From: Argyresthia goedartella
Lineage: Eukaryota; Arthropoda; Insecta; Lepidoptera; Argyresthiidae
Length of the DNA: 64,000 bases
Direction: 5' to 3'
NCBI GenBank assembly: GCA_949825045.1
Contig: OX463829.1
Coordinates: 1,674,001-1,738,000 of the forward strand
Positions 55,991 to 64,000 of the stretch are shown here, in pieces (position 1 is the stretch's first letter; each line of letters begins with the position of its first letter). Position numbers and translations under genes: made by a program. Under the pieces are notes generated by a model. That model searched no databases, had not been told where the DNA came from, and worked only from the letters and a program-made list of their open reading frames with translations.

Positions 55991-56345
55991 ATGCACTTCC
56001 TTTGGTCCCACGCTAGGATACGCTGTATCGTAGGCACAAAAAAAAAACGTATTGTAGGTCACCCAGCTCGAAGGACCATGTTAGTGACATATCGGAATGA
56101 GAAGATGCGCTACAACACCATACAGCCATTTAGTGAGTGTGCAACTACAGTATCACCACAATTTATCACCACGTGTTCTACGTCCGGCTCGAAGGACCAT
56201 GCTGGTGACACACCGCTATACGACAAACATCCAAAATCTGAAGATTGTCTTCGTCCTGGCCGGGATTCGATCCCGGGACCTCTTACTTGTGTATCATAGA
56301 GGGAGTTCAAATCTAGAATGTCGACGCATTACGTCTTGCTAGTGA
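55990..56345 (-). mobile_element. tRNA-derived SINE, family 3, reverse orientation
   Basis: On the minus strand a tRNA-like head (GAGGTCCCGGGATCGAATCC at about 56285-56262, B box) is followed by TTTTGGATGTTTGTCG and a body. The block GCTCGAAGGACCATG appears twice (56068 and 56189), so part of the body is duplicated. At the far end TCCCACGCTAGGATACGCTG resembles the family-1 tail. Confidence 0.6.
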
Positions 56346-56519
56346 CTGTTAGGTATGAGATACTTATCCAAAAGACGTTTATTTTAATTTGAACTCCGGG
56401 TCGTCATCAATCACTTCGGGGTCCAATGTAGTCATTATATAATGATTATCTTTTTATTAAAGGTGTTTATCGGCGAAGGGCCGACCGAAGGAGCATTGAA
56501 TTAGGTGCTGACCAAATGT

Positions 56520-56790
56520 GTGTGGACATTTTGCCGCGAAAAGGTTCCGCGTCGGCGTTCGAAATTTGAATGTCAGTACTAACTTCACAGACAAACTAGG
56601 GACGGCACGCGGGTGGGCGTCGGCGTTCGAAATTTGAATGTCATTATATGTAGAAAAACTACACATAATGACCATAATGTGTAGTTTTCCAGATTCGAAA
56701 CGAGTTTTTACCAAGTAGTTTAACATAATGCTGATCGTATCGTGCGGTTTTTGAACGCGGGTTTATGATGCGTGTGTAGATAAAGTTAGT
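56520..56790. mobile_element. Repeat family R, copy 2
   Basis: Related to 43276-43595 over about 250 bp. GTCGGCGTTCGAAATTTGAA occurs twice here (56550 and 56620), so the copy has an internal duplication. Confidence 0.65.
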
Positions 56791-57084
56791 TATGTTGTGG
56801 ATCCTTGTATAACGCCCTTGGCCTTCGCCGCAGTTTGGGAGCTAGTGGGAGAAGGTCACCGGAACTTGCTTTGTTTAGTAACGCTGGAGAATGTGTACAA
56901 TTGTATATACATACTAAAAGAAGTGCCCATCTATCTTTGTACCAAATTTCATGAAAGATGACAGATTATATGAAAATTTCTCGTTGCCTTATAAAAGACA
57001 TCAATCAGCTTTAAATCACTGCAAATTGTTGATATGTGTATGTTAAGATTTTGAGATATTTAAATCGTCAGAAAATGTGCTCCT
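56791..57084. other. No gene recognised
   Basis: Short AT-rich stretch with CCAAATTTCATGAAAGATGA, a sequence type common in decayed insect transposons. Confidence 0.35.
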
Positions 57085-57355
57085 GCCAAAATCAAAAATC
57101 AAATCAAAATCAAAAATCATTTATTTCCATAGGATGTTGTTACATCACTTAGATCCGTCATTACATTTTTTTGGGTGAGTTCACTAACCCAATGGCGGAA
57201 TCTGTGGAGAAGAGCTCACCGAAGAAACTCCACAGTCGTCGCATCTTTTGCGTTTCCTTTTTTAAATAAAATATTGTCAAATTACAAAATGAATGCTAAT
57301 TATATATCGAAACAGCCTGTTACTTAAACAATCTATTCCCATGGACATCTGTCCT

Positions 57356-59031
57356 CTAAGTAATCAGATATCCTGTAGTAACCTTTTTATACAATTTCTG
57401 TTTTATTATTATTTTAAACTTGTCTAAAGGTAAGTTTTTAATATCAGTAGGGACCTTATTGTAATAGCGTATACAATTGCCTTTAAAAGAATTACTAATT
57501 TTATGTAGTCGGCTTACATAAGCAACCAACTTGTCTTTATTTCTAGTATTAAAATTGTGTATATCACTGTACTTCTGAAAATTAGTTATATTTATTTTTA
57601 CATACACAAGATTGTCATAGATATATTGAGACACAAATGTCAGAATATTGATTTCTTTAAACTTTTCCCTCAGTGACACTCTAGGCCCTAATCTATAAAT
57701 TGCACGAACAGCCCGTTTCTGCAGAATAAATATACTATTAGCATTCGCAGCGTGACCCCACAATAAAATACCATAGGTCATTAGACTATGAAAGTAACTA
57801 AAGTAGACTAGTCTAGCGGTGTCTACGTCGGTAAGAGCTCTAATTTTTTTAACTGCGAACGCTGCCGAACTCAGTCTGTTCGACAATTTATTTATATGAG
57901 GATCCCATTGTAGTTTGGCGTCTAAAGTAATGCCCAAAAAGACAGTCGACTGCACAAGGTCCAATCTCTGTCCTTTTATAAATATGTCTGTAGTTACCGG
58001 GTTCACATTGGGTAACACGAATTTAATACATTTAGTTTTCTTTTCATTAAGTAATAAATTGTTAACAGTAAACCAGTTCACTATACTAGAGATAGCATTG
58101 TTTACCTCGTCATAATTTGATTGCTGTCTTTTAACTTTAAATATCAAAGAAGTATCATCGGCAAACAATACTAACCCATGTTTTGCTTTAACAAGGTAAG
58201 GTAAATCATTAATACATACTAAAAACAAGAAAGGACCAAGAATTGAACCTTGCGGTACGCCCATACTTATTGAAGACCCAGGTGATCTTTTCCCATTAAC
58301 ATCGACCATCTGAACCCTATCTGTTAGATATGACTCCAGAAGGCCAAGTGCCTGATCTTTTACACCATAATGGCGTAACTTCCTGACAAGAGTGTCATGA
58401 TGGACGCAATCAAAAGCCTTGGATAGATCGCAGAAGACACCTATTGCATCCATTGCGTCTTCCCAGGCATCAAAAATATTGTCGATTAGTTCAACACCAG
58501 CATCGGCTGTTGAACGACCCTTTGTGAAACCAAACTGAGCAATATGAATTAAATTATTGAGATAAAAATGACTTTGCAATTGATTAAGTATGAGTTTTTC
58601 AAATATTTTGCTAAGCGTTGGTAGTATCGATATGGGTCTAAAATTGGTGGGGTCTGATGTACTACCAGCTTTGAATAAAGGTATAACTTTACTTAGTTTC
58701 ATCAAGTCAGGAAACACACCACTGATTAAATATACAACAAAGGTGAGGTGCAATACAATCTACAATGGAACTAATAATGTTTACTGATAGACCATGGGCG
58801 TCAGCTGTCTTTTTCATTTCCAGGGATTTAAACGCTTTTACAATGTCTTCATTATTTACGTGCCTAAATTTAAAATCTGTTTTACATTCCTCAAAGTTTT
58901 GTTTAAGTATAGATTCAGCAGCAGCGGGAGATGAATTTAAAGACTTGGTTGTTGAAACTGGAATGTCCGTAAAGAAATTTTCGAAAGCTTTTGCTACTTC
59001 TAGGTCTGTACTTAGCAATTGATTATCTATC
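57356..59031 (-). pseudogene. LINE D reverse transcriptase, one frameshift
   Basis: A 465-codon open frame (58753-57356) with NFRPISILPTLSKIFE, FGFTKGRSTADAG, FCDLSKAFDCVHH, MGVPQGSILGPFLF and LFADDTSLIF, all catalytic blocks intact, then the thumb and a stop. The linker part upstream (59031-58735) is in another frame (AKAFENFF, DIVKAFKSLEMKKT). A single frameshift near 58735 breaks it. Confidence 0.85.
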
Positions 59032-59035
59032 TTAA
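59032..59035. repeat. TTAA target duplication, left (partner 61810-61813)
   Basis: TTAA on both sides of the element is the signature of piggyBac-type insertion. LINE D reads straight through if one TTAA and the element are ignored. Confidence 0.92.
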
Positions 59036-59517
59036 CACGTTCGTGTAAGCAAGAGCAATAGACGGTTATTTTTGTTCTTGGTGTTGTTGAACAACGTCTA
59101 TACACGGTCGGCTTTGAACAGTAAAATAGTCACAACGTTGAACGCCGGCAAACTCACCATACATTTTATATTAGGATCAAATATTGTGCTTAACTTTGGT
59201 AAGACACCGAATTCGTAGTGCGTCTATGAGCGAATTTATCACTAAGTTAACAAAACACTCACACAGGCAAACAAGTTGGCACTCACACACACACAACGTG
59301 ATATAACGATCATTTTGTTCCGCTCCCCCGCACTTCAGTGACCCAGTGCTTACCTAACGGGACGCACACTTGTTCGTACGGCCGCGCCAAACATTCACGT
59401 TTTTGGGACAGATTATCTTCAAATGCAAGTACTTTTACATAACCGTTTATTTGTAAAATGTTTTCCATATTCTTACTTAGTAGTAAAAAGCTAAAATTAC
59501 ACTGTTTACGTTCATAA

Positions 59518-60806
59518 ATGGACAAGTATAATGAAGAAAGATCGCGTATCGATAAATTGTTTGAAGATGTTACCGACATATCTTCAGGCGGAATATCATC
59601 GTCAGCGACCTCGAATCATGATCCTTTCAGCGACAAAGATGGGGAGTACGGTTCTGACTCTAACTACGAACCTAAGAATGATGACTCTTGGTCTTCTGAT
59701 TCGTCGTCTAATACCGCGATGATACAAAATGCTCCAGCAACACGCCAGCGCAAGAGAATCGACTCTGATACATCAGTTGATAGCTCTGAAGAGGCCTTAC
59801 ACAGCACTGTTGTAACAACCGCAACTGTTCATACACCTGTATCCCTAAAAAGACATGCAGTTGCGCCCTCCGAACCTACAACGCGATCTTCTCACTAACT
59901 TGAAGCTGAAATTGAGGTACCTGAACCATCCGTAAGTCGATCTATACTAGATGCAAATAATACGAGTACTGAGGCATTGAAATGCCTCAGTACTCGTATT
60001 ATGAATAATAGCCATGATTCACTACGACCCCCAACATTACCACCTGCCCTCTGGTTTCTCCAGTACATCTAGACCAGAAGATTCTTCAGAAGAAAATTGG
60101 CAATCATCTACTAAAGAAATACCTGAATTCAACTTCGATACCAGTTCTGCAGGTTCTTAAATCGATGTTGGGGATCATGTCAGTACCCTTGATATGTTCA
60201 ATAAACTGTTTCCACCGGGAAAATTAGATTAAATTGTGGATTGTACGAACAAATATGGGAAAGCTCTTTGTGAATCGGCTGGACGGGCAACAAGAAGGAA
60301 GCGTGCTATAACATTTAAGGAAATAGATGCGAAAGAGATGTTGAAGTTTTTGGGTTTGTGTCTTTTACAAGGACAAATGAAATGAAAGATTATACAAAAA
60401 AGTTTTCTTTCATTTGTTGGACGTTGCAGTCTGAAACAGCTACTACATTTACAAGAAGTATTGCCAGAAAAATACAAAATATGAATTCATTACATTCAGA
60501 GACGATTTGATACAGAAGATGATCGGTGCAGAAAACCTGAAACCTACCGACATTACTCATTTGGCTAAGCATGATAATAGAATGAAAGAGAGAACCAATT
60601 TTCCAGCACCCACACCTGCTAGTAGACGCAGCTATTCAGGATCAGGTCATTGGCCCGAGAAAATCACAGTAAGAGAGGGATCAAAGAAGAAATCCAACTT
60701 CCTGAAATGCACAATGTGCTGGGAATCCAAAAAAAGTAGAAAAGAGACGAGCTTCAGGTGCAAAGTTTGCCCGGAAAAGCCACCACTCTGTGCCCTTTGC
60801 TTTTGA
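59518..60806 (+). pseudogene. piggyBac-like transposase, deleted and broken
   Basis: ATG at 59518. The acidic Ser/Asp-rich N-terminus (SDKDGEYGSDSNYEPKNDDS) is open to 59898; stops follow there and at about 60070, 60160 and 60230. VDCTNKYGKAL and LGLCLLQGQM mark the start of the transposase core. The next block already matches the C-terminal region (FFHLLDVAV..NSYYIYKKYC, PAPTPASRRSYSGSGHWP). It ends in the Cys-rich domain (CTMCWESKKS..CKVCPEKPPLCALCF), which binds transposon ends in piggyBac. The catalytic Asp triad is deleted near 60385. Not active. Confidence 0.87.
59957..60002. repeat. Perfect hairpin inside the piggyBac-like transposase region
   Basis: Arms 59957-59977 and 59982-60002 are perfect 21-bp inverted copies (ATAATACGAGTACTGAGGCA..) with a 4-base loop (TGAA). 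The reading frame stays open across it. Confidence 0.93.
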
Positions 60807-61813
60807 AGGCTGGCAAGGTAAGATGGTGTAAGATGATTATTGATGATTTTCATCTACGTTGTTCTGCTGAATTGTATTTTTTATTTTTGTTTAATGGTTA
60901 ATCTTAATGTTAACGCCAATAATGATGATTCCAAAGATTTACGAAAATTTTGGGCTAACTTTTTTGACTACATATATCATTATTAGAGAAGACCATTAAA
61001 TTGATCTCATATCTAAAGTATGTTTTACGTCTTAGACGTCTTGTAAAACAATGTTGTTTTTTTATTCCTCTATCTAGATATGTACAATTAAAGGAAAGAC
61101 TGATGATAACATTAATTTCTCAAAATGATATAAGTGCCTACTTAATTTAGATATAACCTATTTAGACTGATTTTTGTGCCATTACCTCATTATTTATGTT
61201 AACAAATATATAAAAACGTATGTGATAAAGATTATTATTTTAAGAGTACCTCTAGTTTCATAAAGGACAATGAAGGTACTCTAAAAATAATATCTTTTTA
61301 ACAAATGACACCGTAGTCTGAAAAAAAATATTTTAAGATTATTATAAAAGAGTTAAGAAAGAAACATTTTTTGTTATATCGTCTAGACTTTGATATCTTT
61401 ATTCTTATTCACTAAGCTTAGCAATGACGAGTTGGTAGCTTAGTAATTGCTAATGACGGGGTACCTACAAATGCTTGTGATTCATGTACTTAATATACCT
61501 ACGTAACTTAATATTGTAAGGCGAGATATTTTTTTGCTATGTACCTACACAATAAAACGGAATTGATTATTTCTGTGTTTTAATGTAGAACCGTTTATCG
61601 ACGATGTGCATACCACAAAGAATCTACAACCCATGTGACACCTAACAACGTCAATACACGATTAACCTCACATGCCACTCTGCGGTATCAAGTATGTCAC
61701 AGATCCCTGTAAGTATGCACAACGTCGTAACACGTCATGATTTTTTGTATGGAGAAAATATGTGCTATAACACAAGGGAACGTCATATGACGTTGTTCAC
61801 ACGAACGTGTTAA

Positions 61814-62917
61814 GCTTGAAGTTATTATGTGTAGCTTTGGCCTTTCCAGTCTCTCTGTTTATAATTTTCCAAGTCGTTTTCATTACATTGCTACTAGATT
61901 TAATTTTGTTTTTAATGAAATTAGATTTAGCTACGGCACAAACGCGTTTAAACATTTTTGAATAACTACGAACATAATCTAGAAAGGCCGTATTTTTGTT
62001 ATATGATTTCTCTTCATAGAGTTCATATAATCTTCGTCTGCTCCTATGAATTCCAACTGTCGCCCAATCACTAAACAAAGCTTTGTTATTAACTTTTATA
62101 GTTTTTGATTTAAATACCGTATCATATTCATTTTTGACAAGGTTAAATACTGAGTTGTACAACAAATTTGGATCGTCACTGTATGGTATTTCCCATAGTT
62201 TATCTAAAATATTATTCCTGTAGTGTTCAAGCCGAGTGTCACTAACGGGCACACATGTGATATCCTCTTTTTGGTCCTTGTTTATTTTAATATTGAATAT
62301 ACCTATCTGACCAGAGTGATCAGAGGTTAATTTATTGATGACCGATTTGAAAATGGGCGTAATGTTAGTAAATATATTGTCAATGCAGGTAGCAGATGTT
62401 GCAGTAATTCTAGTAGGCTCCAAAAACAGATAGTTCATGTTGTGACATAAAAATAAAGATTTTAATCTAGTACAAATATTATTATCCTCTAACAGATTAA
62501 ATTAAAATCACCACAAATTATAAAAAAATTGTTTTTATCGCTGATTTTAATCAACACTTCATCCATTTTCTTTTCGAATAAATCAAAGGATGAATCTGGT
62601 GGTCTGTATACGCTCATTACAATAAGTTGTTCAAGTTCAATACAGGCTATTTCCATGGTACGCTCAACAGACAGGCTCACTATGTCAACTCGATCTTTAT
62701 ATTTAAAACTATTAATTACAAGTATTAAGGAGCCACCGCGATCAGCTGTTTTTCTGTTGAACGAACTAGCAACGTGGTGGTTATTAAAGTTGAACATGAA
62801 CTGATAACTCTTTAAAAAGTGCTCTGTTATACATAAAATATCAATATTATTACAGTTCATGAATAACTCAATTTCCAGTTCTTTACTTAACATGCCCTGT
62901 ATATTTTGATGAACCAC
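61814..62917 (-). pseudogene. LINE D endonuclease, broken
   Basis: 62917-62489: VHQNIQGMLSKELEIELFM, DILCITEHFL, RKTADRGGSLILV, MSVYRPPDSS, IICGDFN. After a frame break near 62480, 62438-61814: FLEPTRITATSATCIDNIF, LTSDHSGQIG, then the linker to the piggyBac junction. All APE-like endonuclease blocks are present. Confidence 0.85.
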
Positions 62918-63039
62918 GTTTAAAATATTCTTACTTTTACGTTTTTCATTACTAGTAACTTGATTTAATGGGCAAGATGAAGGTATATTTATACAAATAT
63001 TAATATTACTGCCAGAGTTACTCTCTGTTGTCCTATGGG

Positions 63040-63930
63040 TTAATTTAAAGAGCTTGGAACAGATTCCAAGGAGTACATGTCATTATTATTACACTGCTCA
63101 ATAGAAGCAGGCGTTTCATTAGTCAAAAACTTGACTGAGTTCAAAATAAAATAAGATAGTGACTGTGCTATCTGTTTTGTATAAAACCTAGATAGGTAAT
63201 ACCTATCCTTAGTCAAATAAAAATATTTTCCAATACAAATATTGGTGTCTATGAAATAAAAATTTTCAGCATGACGACATGTCAATGTGTGTATAAATGT
63301 ATTATAATCATGTCTTATATGATTTTCATGTTGTGACAAAGATTGGCTGAAGGGAAACGCAAACAAGATTATTCTATCTACATTTTGTAAAGAATTTAAT
63401 TTGGAAAAGTATTTAGTAATTTGTTTTTTAGATACATTTTCCCTTCTACCAATTAAAATAATTAGGGTGGTTGGTTCTAAAAACTGCGATGACAACACTT
63501 TGTTTAATATTTGTGAATATGTGGCGCCAGGCATACAGTTAATTAATATTGCCTGGCCCACGCGCTGACTAAGTTGTAAACCCATATTTTTTCCAAGTTC
63601 ATCGCTGTACATTATATACCTATCCTTTGTCCGAGAGAAGGAGGCGTTATTGATAACACTATTAGTACTCAAGTCGACTGACGGCGGCGCCTGGGTCAGT
63701 ATCAGCTGTTCGGCCGGCTGCTCGGCGGGACACACGGTCGGCGCGGAACAGTCCGCTGGAGCTTGTTTACAATCACAGATGTGATTGTCGGTCAAAGATA
63801 TGAAAGTGTCATAATTATACTTACACGTCTCCAACAAACTATTCATAGCCGACACATGTTCCTTAATTTCGTATTGTGCTGACTCATATTTACGTGTAAT
63901 ACTTTGTAATTTGCCTTCTTTGTAGGTACA
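63040..63930 (-). CDS. LINE D ORF1 (coiled coil and SGNH-like domain), 5'-truncated but open
   Basis: Open on the minus strand from about 63930 to a stop at 63040. N-terminal helix KLQSITRKYESAQYEIKEHV, a Cys-rich and Pro-rich linker (CDCKQAPADCSAPTVCPAEQ), then the esterase-like part: AILINCMPGATYSQIL, TTLIILIGRRENVS, RIILFAFPFSQSL, NFYFIDTNICIGKYF. The PHD finger expected upstream in this group is lost by truncation. No internal stop over about 290 codons. Confidence 0.75.
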   Translation of the reverse strand, partial: CTYKEGKLQSITRKYESAQYEIKEHVSAMNSLLETCKYNYDTFISLTDNHICDCKQAPADCSAPTVCPAEQPAEQLILTQAPPSVDLSTNSVINNASFSRTKDRYIMYSDELGKNMGLQLSQRVGQAILINCMPGATYSQILNKVLSSQFLEPTTLIILIGRRENVSKKQITKYFSKLNSLQNVDRIILFAFPFSQSLSQHENHIRHDYNTFIHTLTCRHAENFYFIDTNICIGKYFYLTKDRYYLSRFYTKQIAQSLSYFILNSVKFLTNETPASIEQCNNNDMYSLESVPSSLN

Positions 63931-63954
63931 TGTAATTTTTTACTTTATGACTTT

Positions 63955-64000
63955 ACCTCTGTGGCGCAGCGGTGGTGGCTCTGCCTACCATGCGAAACGT
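63955..64000 (+). mobile_element. tRNA-derived SINE, family 1, head at window end
   Basis: CTCTGTGGCGCAGCGGTGGT followed by GGCTCTGCCTACCATGCG; same start as 25838. The element continues beyond the window. Confidence 0.75.

Larger units (their letters stand above)
59036..61809 (+). mobile_element. piggyBac-like transposon, internally deleted, inside LINE D
   Basis: Ends CACGTTCGTGT and its inverted copy, flanked by TTAA on both sides; subterminal AACGTC/GACGTT motifs repeat near both ends. Inside are three parts of a piggyBac-like transposase in order: acidic N-terminus (59518-59898), start of the DDE region (60195-60385) and C-terminus with Cys-rich domain (60395-60806). The catalytic middle is missing. 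2774 bp. The non-coding right end (60807-61809) is AT-rich. Confidence 0.9.
57085..63935 (-). mobile_element. LINE D, CR1-like, split by a piggyBac-like element
   Basis: On the minus strand: ORF1 (63930-63040), ORF2 endonuclease (62917-61814), [piggyBac-like 59036-61809], RT (59031-57356), 3' UTR (57355-57125) and a TTTTGATT-type tail ending near 57085. Same family group as LINE A. The 5' end is truncated within ORF1 at about 63935, next to a SINE-1 head. Breaks: frame changes at about 62480 and 58735. Confidence 0.87.

Overview
The window looks like a repeat-rich nuclear segment of an insect, most likely a moth or butterfly. The evidence is an AT-rich background, exons with GT-AG introns, a small secreted-protein gene with a TATA box and a TCAGT initiator, and a dense load of CR1-like LINEs, a CsRn1/Kabuki-type LTR element, a piggyBac-like element, tRNA-derived SINEs and many MITEs. 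No species can be assigned from sequence alone. No bacterial, organellar, rRNA, genuine tRNA or CRISPR feature was seen.

Host genes are few. (1) Positions 1-4214 (+) hold the 3' part of a DNA-repair gene ending in a BRCT domain, best matched to XRCC1: a long exon with a 13-residue repeat, then two BRCT exons, all phase 0. (2) 28030-29185 (-) is an unrecognised Tyr/Pro-rich secreted protein with a probable tiny first exon. (3) 52719-55107 (-) is a complete three-exon secreted, His/Tyr-rich, cuticle-like protein of 131 residues with a recognisable core promoter. (4) A lone THAP-domain first exon at 40054-40133 lies inside a P-element-like transposon.

Most of the rest is transposon, with clear nesting. 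LINE B (minus) runs from about 18796 down to about 4590. LINE A (plus, 12518-18662) interrupts its ORF1, and LINE C (minus, about 13464-15903) interrupts LINE A. A CsRn1-type LTR element (6807-11245) sits between the ORF1 and ORF2 parts of LINE B. In 20-34 kb there are LINE and integrase fragments, an ORF1-only coiled-coil retroposon, three copies of a 368-370 bp MITE with 4-bp target duplications, minisatellites, and a BEL/Pao fragment. In 34-44 kb there are SINEs, at least six inverted-repeat elements, the P-like element with an 8-bp target duplication, and a palindrome built from LINE sequence. In 44-50.4 kb a GC-rich jockey-type fragment is followed by a nearly full-length two-ORF LINE (E). 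The last 7 kb is LINE D (minus), split by a piggyBac-like element at a TTAA site; removing that element restores the LINE reading frame.

The order of insertion can be read from the nesting. Transposon genes are nearly all broken by stops, frameshifts or deletions, so the window is mainly a fossil record. The most unusual items are the THAP/P-like element, a GC-rich internal module shared by MITEs with different ends, the ORF1-only retroposon and several near-perfect palindromes.
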